A stretch of 6,025 nucleotides of DNA. It comes from JBNJEL01 sp051745835. Lineage in GTDB: Bacteria; Bacillota; Halanaerobiia; Halobacteroidales; Acetohalobiaceae. The position numbers were made by a program, and so were the translations under genes. Location of the stretch: the NCBI GenBank assembly GCA_051745835.1, contig JBNJEL010000100.1:1-6025 (forward strand). The letters are read 5' to 3'. Below the pieces are notes generated by a model. That model was not told the origin of the DNA and did no database searches. It saw nothing but the letters and a program-made list of their open reading frames with translations. Of this stretch, positions 1-5,894 are shown one piece after another (within the stretch, counting starts at the first letter, position 1; each line of letters begins with the position of its first letter).

Positions 1-389
1 TCGAGAGTAGAGCATTATTCTGATCATACTCTCCTTGTAAGAGAGTCTTTAACTGTAACTCTTCAACCTCCTCTTCTAAGGTAACTAACTTACTGTGAAT
101 CTCTTCTGCCACCGAACTATCTTCTTCTTCTCTACCTAACTCAATTAAGACCTCTACTTCTTCTAACTCACTACTTAACCGCTCAAAACTTTCAATCTGT
201 TCCTTAATCACACTAGTCCGTTTCGATACCTTACGTGCTTGAGCAGTATCATCCCAGAATCCAGGCTGGGACATCTCTTCTTTTAACTTCGCATGCTCCT
301 CTTGCAGTTGACCATAGTCAAAGGGAGACCCTCAGTTCTTGCAGTTTAGATTTTAGTTCTTCTAACCGTTCTAGCTCTTCTACTAACAC
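1..389 (-). CDS. prfB: Peptide chain release factor 2 (RF2), N-terminal part, with programmed frameshift
   Basis: RF2 recognises UGA and UAA stop codons in the ribosomal A site and triggers release of the finished peptide. Translation begins at GTG 387-389, 7 nt after an AAGGAGG, and reads 23 codons (start MLVEELERLEELKS) to an in-frame TGA at 318-320. After a +1 shift on CTT the frame continues DYGQLQEEHAKLKEEM, then SQPGFWDD and KTLLQGEYDQNNALL. These match the helical N-terminal domain of RF2, including the conserved PGFWDD and the GEYD..NA segment just before the core domain. About 129 residues are present. The SPF anticodon-like and GGQ catalytic motifs lie beyond the left edge. Only 28 nt separate it from the secA stop and no terminator lies between, so co-transcription with secA is likely, as in B. 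subtilis. The in-frame stop is normal for this gene and not a sign of decay. Confidence 0.95.
317..333 (-). promoter_or_regulatory. RF2 programmed +1 frameshift site (autoregulatory)
   Basis: On the minus strand the site reads GAGGGTCTCCCTTTGAC: slippery codon CTT at 321-323, in-frame stop TGA at 318-320, then C. When RF2 is scarce the ribosome pauses at UGA, slips from CUU to UUU and continues with GAC (Asp), making full-length RF2. This feedback is established for most bacterial prfB genes. The upstream Shine-Dalgarno-like element is AGGG (329-332), ending 5 nt before CTT. It is shorter and further away than the AGGGGG with a 3-nt spacer of E. coli. AGGG can also pair with CCCT (322-325) across a three-base loop. 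Confidence 0.93.
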
Positions 390-394
390 TTAAT

Positions 395-403
395 CTCCTC
401 CTT
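395..403 (-). promoter_or_regulatory. Ribosome binding site of prfB
   Basis: AAGGAGGAG on the minus strand. The AAGGAGG core ends 7 nt before GTG 387-389 and so fixes GTG as the start of prfB. It lies in the short secA-prfB gap. Confidence 0.85.
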
Positions 404-418
404 CAAAATCATCTACTA

Positions 419-3001
419 CTAACGACCACAACAGCGCTTATACTTCTCACCACTACCACACGGACAAGGATCATTACGACCCGGTTCGTCCTCTTTAACA
501 ATTGGCTGTCGCTTCTGTTCTTGCTCCTTTTGTTCTTGACTTGACTGTGGTTGTTGTGATTCTTGCTGTGCTTGAACTGCTTCATAAGCAGTAGGTACTT
601 CACCGCGTCCGATATCAATCATCTCATCGCGTGCTTCTAACTCACCAGAGACCAACTCAATTCTAAAGATATACTTAACGATATCCTCTCTAATACGCGA
701 GACCATATTATGGAACATATCGAAAGCTTCCTGTTTATACTCAATTAGTGGATCACGCTGACCATAAGCTCGCAAGCCAATTCCTTGCCGCAAGTCATCC
801 ATAGCGTGAAGATGATCCATCCAGTTCTGATCGACCACCTTTAACATTACTAACTTCTCTAAATCGCGCATCACTTCCTCTTCTACCTCTTCTTCTCGCG
901 TTTCATACTGCTTACGCATCAAAGATAAGAGCTTATCTTTGATCGTCTGATACCCACAATCGATTAATTCACTACGCTCTATCTCATTATTACTTCCTAA
1001 AAGTGTTTCACAGTAATTAATTAACCCGTCTAAATCCCACTCATCTTGGTGTAGATCTTGATTAATATAGACATCCAAAGCTTCGTCAAGTAACTTTTCA
1101 ATCATCCCTAGAATATTATCCTTAAGCTCTGTACCGTGTAAGATCTGTTGGCGCTGCTTATAGATTATCTGACGCTGCTTATTCATTACATTATCGTACT
1201 CTAAAACCTGCTTTCTGATCTCGAAGTTACGCGCCTCAACCTTCTTTTGTGCATTCTCTAATGCGCGATTGATCATCTTATGCTCAATTGCTTGATCCTT
1301 ATCGACACCTAAAGTATTCATCAAGCTACTAATCTTATCAGAGCCGAAAAGACGCATTAAATCATCCTCTAGTGAGACGTAGAACTGTGAAGCTCCCGGA
1401 TCTCCCTGCCGACCTGCTCGACCACGCAGTTGATTATCAATCCGTCTACTCTCATGACGTTCAGTACCAATCACATAGAGTCCACCTTTCTCTACAACTC
1501 CAGAACCTAACTTAATGTCGGTACCGCGTCCTGCCATATTAGTAGCGATCGTAACTGCTCCCGGCTGACCCGCATCCTTAATAATCTCTGCTTCCCGTTC
1601 GTGGTGCTTAGCATTTAAGACCTGATGCGGAATATTCCTCTTCTTGAGGCGTCGACTTAACTCCTCGGACTTCTCAATCGAACGCGTACCGACTAAGACC
1701 GGTTGACCGCGCTCGTGACTTTCTGCAATATCTTCAGTTACTGCTCTAAACTTAGCATCTTCCGTTTGATAGATTACATCATCATGATCCTCTCTAATTA
1801 CTGGTTCATTAGTCGGCACTACTACTACCTCTAAGTCATAGATTTCTTCAAATTCTTCTGCCTCAGTAGCTGCCGTACCAGTCATCCCTGCTAACTTATC
1901 ATACATCCGAAAGAAGTTCTGAAAGGTAATACTAGCTAAAGTCTGAGTCTCACGCTGAATATCAACGCCTTCTTTAGCCTCAATAGCTTGGTGGAGTCCT
2001 TCACCAAATCTACGTCCAGTCATTAGCCGTCCTGTAAACTCATCAACAATATGCACTTCATTATCTTTAACAATATAATCTTCATCACGTTTCATCAAAG
2101 CCTGTGCCTGTAAGGCTAACTTCAAATGACGATGTAAATCCATATTCTCATCTAAGTATAGATTATCGATCCCTAACAGATCTTCTGCTCGTGCAATCCC
2201 ATCTTCGGTTAAGGTCACAGTATTAGCCTTCTCATCTACCTCATAATCTCTTTCCGCTTTAAAACGAGGTGCTAACTCAGCAAATTTATAGTAAAGTGCT
2301 GGTGATGACTCTGCCGGTCCAGAAATAATTAGCGGTGTTCGAGCTTCATCAATTAAGATACTATCTACTTCATCTAAGATAGCAAAACTAAGCTCTCGTT
2401 GTACCAAATCATCTTCATCAATTGCCATATTATCTCGTAGATAATCGAAACCAAACTGATTATTAGTTCCATAGACGATATCAGCTTGATAAGCCTCTTG
2501 ACGCTGTGCAGTATCTTGATCTTCTAAGATAACCCCTACATCTAAACCTAAAAACTCATAGATCTGTCCCATCCATTCACTATCACGTTCAGCTAGATAA
2601 TCATTAACCGTTACAATATGAACCTGACCTACTAAAGCATTTAAATAAGCAGGCATCGTAGCAGCTAAGGTCTTACCTTCACCAGTCTTCATCTCAGCAA
2701 TCTTGCCTTCATGTAAGACGACTGCTCCAATCACCTGCACATCATAGTGGCGCAAACTCTCCTCGGTTACACGCTGCGATGCCTCTCTTACTACCGCAAA
2801 GGCTTCCGGCAGTAAATCATCTAACTCAGCGCCATCTGCTAAACGATCCTTAAACTCATCTGTCTTAGCCTGCAACTCTTCATCACTTAATTGACTAATC
2901 TCTGGCTCTAAATTATTAATCTGATCCACCAGCGGTTGGATTCGCTCCAACTCTTTTTGATTAGGATCCTTAAAAAATAGCCGTTTTAAAAAACCCAACA
3001 T
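419..3001 (-). CDS. secA: Preprotein translocase ATPase SecA
   Basis: SecA is the peripheral membrane ATPase that pushes unfolded preproteins through SecYEG. Starting at ATG 2999-3001 the protein has 860 residues, usual for the family (B. subtilis 841). Visible in order: N-terminus MLGFLKRLFF; Walker A MKTGEGKT (104-111); DEAD-type Walker B DEVD (210-213); preprotein cross-linking domain at roughly 225-370; second nucleotide-binding fold with TNMAGRGTDIKLG (487-499) and QLRGRAGRQGDPG (524-536); helical scaffold with EYDNVMNKQR (601-610) and the KVVDQNWMDHL segment (721-731); a Gln/Glu-rich linker (about 808-833); and a C-terminal SEC-C zinc motif with C846, C848, C857 and C858, used for lipid/SecB contacts in the family. 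A GTG four codons upstream (3011-3013) is also open, but it lies inside the ribosome binding site. The gene has its own promoter downstream of the hpf terminator and is followed closely by prfB. It looks intact. Confidence 0.98.
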   Translation of the reverse strand: MLGFLKRLFFKDPNQKELERIQPLVDQINNLEPEISQLSDEELQAKTDEFKDRLADGAELDDLLPEAFAVVREASQRVTEESLRHYDVQVIGAVVLHEGKIAEMKTGEGKTLAATMPAYLNALVGQVHIVTVNDYLAERDSEWMGQIYEFLGLDVGVILEDQDTAQRQEAYQADIVYGTNNQFGFDYLRDNMAIDEDDLVQRELSFAILDEVDSILIDEARTPLIISGPAESSPALYYKFAELAPRFKAERDYEVDEKANTVTLTEDGIARAEDLLGIDNLYLDENMDLHRHLKLALQAQALMKRDEDYIVKDNEVHIVDEFTGRLMTGRRFGEGLHQAIEAKEGVDIQRETQTLASITFQNFFRMYDKLAGMTGTAATEAEEFEEIYDLEVVVVPTNEPVIREDHDDVIYQTEDAKFRAVTEDIAESHERGQPVLVGTRSIEKSEELSRRLKKRNIPHQVLNAKHHEREAEIIKDAGQPGAVTIATNMAGRGTDIKLGSGVVEKGGLYVIGTERHESRRIDNQLRGRAGRQGDPGASQFYVSLEDDLMRLFGSDKISSLMNTLGVDKDQAIEHKMINRALENAQKKVEARNFEIRKQVLEYDNVMNKQRQIIYKQRQQILHGTELKDNILGMIEKLLDEALDVYINQDLHQDEWDLDGLINYCETLLGSNNEIERSELIDCGYQTIKDKLLSLMRKQYETREEEVEEEVMRDLEKLVMLKVVDQNWMDHLHAMDDLRQGIGLRAYGQRDPLIEYKQEAFDMFHNMVSRIREDIVKYIFRIELVSGELEARDEMIDIGRGEVPTAYEAVQAQQESQQPQSSQEQKEQEQKRQPIVKEDEPGRNDPCPCGSGEKYKRCCGR

Positions 3002-3009
3002 ATTATTAA

Positions 3010-3018
3010 TCACCCTCT
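3010..3018 (-). promoter_or_regulatory. Ribosome binding site deciding the secA start
   Basis: AGAGGGTGA on the minus strand ends 8 nt before ATG 2999-3001, a good Shine-Dalgarno spacing. The alternative GTG start (3011-3013) is part of this element and has no comparable site upstream. Confidence 0.7.
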
Positions 3019-3037
3019 TTAATCAAATTACTTACAC

Positions 3038-3072
3038 ATTATAATTATATCACTCAATGAAAATCAGAGCAA
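3038..3072 (-). promoter_or_regulatory. Candidate sigma-A promoter of secA
   Basis: TTGCTC (3067-3072) is followed after 17 nt by TATAAT (3044-3049), a perfect -10. A second TATAAT follows directly at 3038-3043. The -35 is weak (TTG matched, the rest not). The position, just after the hpf terminator and 36-42 nt before the secA start, fits a dedicated secA-prfB promoter. Transcription itself cannot be seen from sequence. Confidence 0.55.
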
Positions 3073-3089
3073 ACAAGAATAAAATCAAT

Positions 3090-3123
3090 AAAAAAAGACT
3101 AGCCTGCTCAAAGCAGACTAGCC
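3090..3123 (-). terminator. Intrinsic terminator of hpf
   Basis: On the minus strand GGCTAGTCTGC (3113-3123) pairs with GCAGGCTAGTC (3097-3107), giving 11 base pairs with two G-U wobbles and a 5-nt loop. Seven T follow (3090-3096). It begins 7 nt after the hpf stop codon, so it ends the hpf transcript and separates it from secA. Confidence 0.92.
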
Positions 3124-3130
3124 TATTAGA

Positions 3131-3697
3131 CTAACCGATTGTTGGTTCAATTAAACCATAAGTATTATCATGGCGCTTATAGACTACATTAACTTCCTCA
3201 GAATTAGAATTGAAGAAAACAAAGAAGTCATGATCTAATAAATCCATCTGCATTGCTGCTTCCTGTGGATTCATCGGCTTCATCGCAAACTTTTTAGTTC
3301 TTACAATCTGCGGTTCTTCTTCTTCCTCTTCCTCTTCATCTGCTTTGGAGATATCACTCTCCACTTGTGATAAGTCCTGCTTTAACTGACGACGCTCTTC
3401 TTTAATCTTCCGATTAATCTTAGTCTTATATTTATGAATCTGCCGCTCTAACTTATCTACAACTCCATCGATTGAAGCATACATATCACCAGTTACTTCT
3501 TCACCGCGCATCAATAAACCATCAATATGGAGAGTTACTTCTACAATATGTCTCTCTTTTTCTACCTCTAGTGAAATTCTTGCTTCAATAGAAGAAGAAT
3601 CATCAAAATAACGCTCAATCTTACCTAACTTCTCTTCAATATAATCCCTTAGAGCATCAGTAACATCAATACTCTTACCCCTAATTATAAATTTCAT
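3131..3697 (-). CDS. hpf: Long-form ribosome hibernation promoting factor HPF
   Basis: Long HPF dimerises 70S ribosomes into inactive 100S particles in stationary phase or under stress. The 188 residues match the family length. The N-terminal HPF/RaiA domain (about 1-105) starts MKFIIRGKSIDVTDALRDYI and contains the basic segment HKYKTKINRKIKEERRQ, which lies over the decoding region in known structures. A charged linker (about 106-129) contains eight consecutive Glu (121-128). The C-terminal dimerisation domain (130-188) has the conserved RTKKFAMKPM, EAAMQMDLLDHDFFVFFN, VVYKRHDNTYGLIEP pattern. The ATG start follows AGGGAG with a 10-nt spacer. The gene has its own terminator and stands upstream of secA, as in B. 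subtilis (yvyD-secA-prfB). The Glu run is encoded by a GAA/GAG-only tract (3314-3337), which could vary in length between strains. Confidence 0.96.
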   Translation of the reverse strand: MKFIIRGKSIDVTDALRDYIEEKLGKIERYFDDSSSIEARISLEVEKERHIVEVTLHIDGLLMRGEEVTGDMYASIDGVVDKLERQIHKYKTKINRKIKEERRQLKQDLSQVESDISKADEEEEEEEEPQIVRTKKFAMKPMNPQEAAMQMDLLDHDFFVFFNSNSEEVNVVYKRHDNTYGLIEPTIG

Positions 3698-3736
3698 TAC
3701 CGACCAGCTCCCTTCATTGATCTATCAACTTCTCTT

Positions 3737-3766
3737 ATAATAAGGTATTCGCGAAGAACCTGTAAA
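3737..3766 (-). promoter_or_regulatory. Candidate promoter of hpf
   Basis: TTTACA (3761-3766) and TATTAT (3737-3742), each 5 of 6 to the sigma-A consensus, are 18 nt apart on the minus strand and about 40 nt upstream of the hpf start. A sigma-H-like element overlaps: GAAGGTATT (3765-3773), 11 nt, then CGCGAATAC (3745-3753), which keeps the AGG and GAAT cores. Which sigma factor acts here is inference. In B. subtilis the orthologous gene is stress- and stationary-phase controlled (sigma-B and sigma-H). Confidence 0.5.
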
Positions 3767-3772
3767 TACCTT
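3742..3772. repeat. 8-bp inverted repeat over the hpf promoter
   Basis: AAGGTATT (plus strand 3742-3749) and its exact reverse complement AATACCTT (3765-3772) are separated by 15 bp. The arms sit on the candidate -10 and -35 elements of hpf, so the repeat could be an operator. It is equally possible that the symmetry is a by-product of the promoter elements. Confidence 0.45.
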
Positions 3773-3799
3773 CACAAAATTGAGTGAAAATTTAAACCA

Positions 3800-4028
3800 C
3801 TAAAGAACTTTGCTTAAAAACTCCGCTGTTCGATTCTCTTCAAGGTCATTAAATAACTGTTCTGGTCGATCGGATTCTACAATCTGTCCTTGATCCATAA
3901 AGATAATTCGATCTCCTACTTCACAAGCAAAGCCCATCTCATGAGTAACTACTACCATTGTCATACCTTCCTCAGCTAAAGTACGCATCACTTCCAAAAC
4001 TTTTCGATAAATTATCTATTTTAATCAC
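3800..4028 (-). pseudogene. Amino-acid ABC transporter ATPase (GlnQ-like), internally deleted
   Basis: An intact GlnQ-type ATPase has about 240 residues and powers uptake of polar amino acids. Here the gene starts at GTG 4026-4028 with MIKIDNLSKSFG, the typical N-terminus. At about 3993-4001 it jumps to VLEVMRTLAEEG, MVVVTHEMGFA (H-loop His) and the normal C-terminus ending EFLSKVL, stop at 3800-3802. Walker A, Q-loop, signature motif, Walker B and D-loop are all missing, roughly 165 codons. The two halves are also in different frames: reading from GTG gives SDAYFS and a TGA. A short frame from TTG 3995-3997 could make 65 residues, but it cannot bind ATP and has no ribosome binding site. The GTG overlaps the permease stop by 8 nt, as in intact operons. 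Confidence 0.9.
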
Positions 4029-4140
4029 TTATCTTTAACTTCCTTTCCGCATAATTTACTAATCGTGTCATTACAAAGACCATTACAAAGTAGAAAGGCG
4101 CTAATGTTAAAAAGATTGAGAAAGATTGGTAAAGTTCACC
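4021..4140 (-). pseudogene. Amino-acid ABC transporter permease (HisM/GlnP family), C-terminal remnant
   Basis: Only the last part of the gene survives, in a frame different from the binding-protein remnant. It reads about GELYQSFSIFLTLAPFYF, then VMVFVMTRLVNYAERKLKISD and TAA (4021-4023). A hydrophobic final membrane segment followed by the basic, amphipathic xxRLVxYxERKLK tail is typical of this permease family, whose members have about 215-230 residues. The start, the EAA cytoplasmic loop and the earlier membrane segments are gone. The upstream end merges with the binding-protein remnant at about 4128-4140, so the exact first permease residue is uncertain. The assignment rests on the tail and on its place between binding protein and ATPase. 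Confidence 0.75.
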
Positions 4141-4370
4141 GCTTTAGCTCTCTTATCAGTAATTGTCATTGCCGAAGCTATGACATCAAACTTCTGAGAC
4201 TTTAAGCTAGGAATTAGACCATCAAAAGCGGTATCAACAAATTCAACCTCTACTCCTAACTCTTCACCCACTGCTTTCATAAAGTCAACATCAAAACCTA
4301 CTATCTCTCCAGATTGATTTACATATTCAAAAGGCTTATAATCAGCTGAACACCCCACAACTAATTTTCC
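4128..4370 (-). pseudogene. Polar amino-acid binding protein (SBP_bac_3 family), N-terminal-lobe remnant
   Basis: The fragment reads GKLVVGCSADYKPFEYV, GEIVGFDVDFMKAVGEELGV, FVDTAFDGLIPSLKSQKFD, VIASAMTITDKRAKAVNFT. These are the characteristic opening blocks of glutamine/arginine/histidine-binding lipoproteins, in which Tyr/Phe and the SAMTIT..R region contact the amino acid ligand. The signal peptide and lipobox are missing: a stop (4371-4373) lies directly before GKLVV. After VNFT the frame runs into permease sequence and stops at 4107-4109. About 80 of the usual 250-270 residues remain. A GTG at 4356-4358 opens the frame, but no ribosome binding site supports it and a secreted protein could not result. 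The retained part has no internal stop, so decay looks fairly recent. Confidence 0.9.
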
Positions 4371-4394
4371 TTAGAATTAAAATATGCAACCCCC

Positions 4395-4423
4395 TTAACA
4401 TTCTGTTCTTTTTGTGATAAAAT
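4395..4423 (+). promoter_or_regulatory. Sigma-A promoter with extended -10 for the guanine deaminase gene
   Basis: TTAACA (4395-4400) and TAAAAT (4418-4423) are each 5 of 6 to consensus and exactly 17 nt apart. TG at 4415-4416 gives an extended -10. The expected start of transcription near 4430 leaves a leader of about 35 nt, too short for a purine riboswitch. Confidence 0.75.
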
Positions 4424-4464
4424 GCACATATAGAATACAAAACTAATTAAGGAGGCTGAAAATA

Positions 4465-5745
4465 GTGGAGCAAATCTACAACGGTAATATCGTATTTACA
4501 AGTGAGTTTGGCGAATTAGATATCTATGAAAATGGCTACATTGTTGTCGATGAAGAGGGCAAAGTTAAAGAAGTATCCTCAGAACTTTCTAACCAATATG
4601 ACCAATCAGATGTGATAGACTACGGTGATAAGTTAATTATTCCTGGTATGATTGATACTCATGTCCACGCACCACAGTTTGCTAACCGCGGCTTAGGACT
4701 GGATAAAGAGTTATTACCCTGGTTAGAAACTTACACCTTCCCCGAGGAATCAAAGTACAGTGACCTAGATTATGCGAAAGAAGCGTACACTAACTTTGTC
4801 AAAGAGCTTTGGAAACATGGTACTACCAGATCTATTATCTTCGCAACAATTCATCGCGAGTCTAGCGAATTACTAATGGATCTACTAAACCAGGCAGGTC
4901 TCGGTGCGTTAGTCGGTAAGGTAAACATGGATCGTAACTCACCTGATAATCTAGTAGAAACAACTGCCGAGTCACTTGCAGCTACGGAGAAGTTCATTAC
5001 CAACACTAAAGATAAGTATGAGCTAATTGAACCAATTATCACACCGCGATTTGTGCCTTCGTGCAGCGCTGAATTAATGGAAGGCTTAGGAGAACTAGCT
5101 AGCAAGTATGACATCACTGTCCAATCTCATATTTCTGAGAACCAAAATGAGATCGATTGGGTAGCTGACCTACATCCGGAAGCAGAAAATTACGGTGCAG
5201 TCTATGATCAATTTGGTCTCTTTGGACAGCAGCCAACAGTTATGGCACATGGTGTCTATCTAACTGACGAAGAGATAGAAGTGATGGCTGACCGAAATAT
5301 CTTCGTCTCACATTGTCCACACTCTAATACTGACTTAGCTAGCGGTATTGCTCCAATTAGAAAGATTACTGAAAATGACGTACCGGTTGGCTTAGCTAGT
5401 GATGTAGCCGGAGGACATGATATCTCAATGAGTAGTGTGATGACATCTGCTATTCAGGTATCTAAATTAAAGTGGGTAGAGTCTGATCATGAATATGAAC
5501 CGCTATCTGCTAAGGAAGTACTTTACTTAGCAACTAAAGGCGGCGGCAAGTTCTTTGGTCAAGTTGGTAGTTTCGAACCAGGCTATGAGTTCGATGCATT
5601 AGTAATTGATGATCAAAATATCAAAGATGTTAATGAACGAACCATTGAAGAAAGAATTGAAAGATATATCTACCTAGGCGATGAGAGAAATATTGTTGAC
5701 CGCTTCGTTAAAGGTCAGAGATTACCAGAACCTTCTTTTCAATAA
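4465..5745 (+). CDS. guaD: Guanine deaminase (amidohydrolase superfamily)
   Basis: This cytoplasmic zinc enzyme hydrolyses guanine to xanthine and ammonia in purine salvage or breakdown. The 426 residues are close to family size (about 440-455). The GTG start follows AAGGAGG (4449-4455) with a 9-nt spacer. Visible: first metal-binding motif PGMIDTHVHAPQ (60-71; H66, H68), the guanine-deaminase-specific GKVNMDRNSPD (151-161), PRF (194-196), VQSHISEN (219-226; H222, E225), MAHGVYL (260-266; H262), HCPHSN (283-288) and the final metal ligand D313 in SDVAGG. The MDRNSPD, HAPQ and DVAGG signatures favour guanine deaminase over related deaminases such as chlorohydrolase or SAH deaminase. The gene appears intact and transcribed alone, divergent from the decayed transporter. 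No other purine gene is in the window. Confidence 0.93.
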   Translation: MEQIYNGNIVFTSEFGELDIYENGYIVVDEEGKVKEVSSELSNQYDQSDVIDYGDKLIIPGMIDTHVHAPQFANRGLGLDKELLPWLETYTFPEESKYSDLDYAKEAYTNFVKELWKHGTTRSIIFATIHRESSELLMDLLNQAGLGALVGKVNMDRNSPDNLVETTAESLAATEKFITNTKDKYELIEPIITPRFVPSCSAELMEGLGELASKYDITVQSHISENQNEIDWVADLHPEAENYGAVYDQFGLFGQQPTVMAHGVYLTDEEIEVMADRNIFVSHCPHSNTDLASGIAPIRKITENDVPVGLASDVAGGHDISMSSVMTSAIQVSKLKWVESDHEYEPLSAKEVLYLATKGGGKFFGQVGSFEPGYEFDALVIDDQNIKDVNERTIEERIERYIYLGDERNIVDRFVKGQRLPEPSFQ

Positions 5746-5787
5746 AGATAACCCCCAATTTAAAACTAAACCCAAAAGTTAACCCCA

Positions 5788-5824
5788 ATAAATTAGGGCG
5801 GCTGTAATGGTCGCTCTGATTTAT
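5788..5824 (+). terminator. Probable terminator of the guanine deaminase gene
   Basis: AAATTAGGGCG (5790-5800) pairs with CGCTCTGATTT (5812-5822), 11 base pairs with two G-U wobbles, extendable outward by two A-T pairs. The sequence that follows is T-rich but interrupted (TATATTTAG). It lies about 42 nt after the stop. The weak T-tract lowers confidence in strength, not in the hairpin. Confidence 0.6.
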
Positions 5825-5894
5825 ATTTAGCAAACAAAAAAAGTGCACAACTTAATAGTGTGCACTTCCCTTATTGCTCTGATATTTACTTAGC
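5813..5894. repeat. Imperfect 19-bp direct repeat flanking a terminator
   Basis: Plus-strand 5813-5831 and 5876-5894 both begin GCTCTGAT and end TTAGC, with 16 of 19 positions identical and the starts 63 bp apart. The left copy overlaps the 3' arm of the guanine deaminase terminator and the minus-strand hairpin lies between the copies. Origin is unknown; a local duplication is possible. Confidence 0.5.
5836..5867 (-). terminator. Intrinsic terminator of a minus-strand transcript entering from the right
   Basis: On the minus strand AAGTGCACA (5859-5867) pairs perfectly with TGTGCACTT (5841-5849) across a 9-nt loop and runs straight into seven T (5836-5842). On the plus strand no T-tract follows the hairpin, so it acts leftward. 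No minus-strand coding frame precedes it in the window, so the RNA it ends is probably non-coding or begins beyond 6025. Confidence 0.85.

Noticed and set aside
318..320. In-frame stop suggesting a broken prfB
   Set aside because: It is the conserved CTT TGA C programmed frameshift site of RF2, and the protein continues normally in the +1 frame.
409..618. Open frame on the minus strand of 69 codons
   Set aside because: It lies in another frame within the secA 3' end and linker to prfB and has a low-complexity composition with no recognisable domain.
3002..3013. Upstream GTG start for SecA, adding four residues
   Set aside because: The GTG is inside the AGGGTGA ribosome binding site, and ATG at 2999-3001 gives the usual MLGFLKRLF start.
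3771..3790. Terminator after the ATPase remnant (TTCAC...GTGAA on the minus strand)
   Set aside because: The stem has only five pairs and the T-tract is missing; it more likely is chance in AT-rich sequence.
3800..3997. Independent small protein of 65 residues
   Set aside because: It is the C-terminal third of a GlnQ-type ATPase without nucleotide-binding motifs, with only a TTG start and no ribosome binding site.
4851..5117. Open frame on the minus strand of 88 codons
   Set aside because: It is antisense to the conserved core of the guanine deaminase gene and has no supporting start signal.
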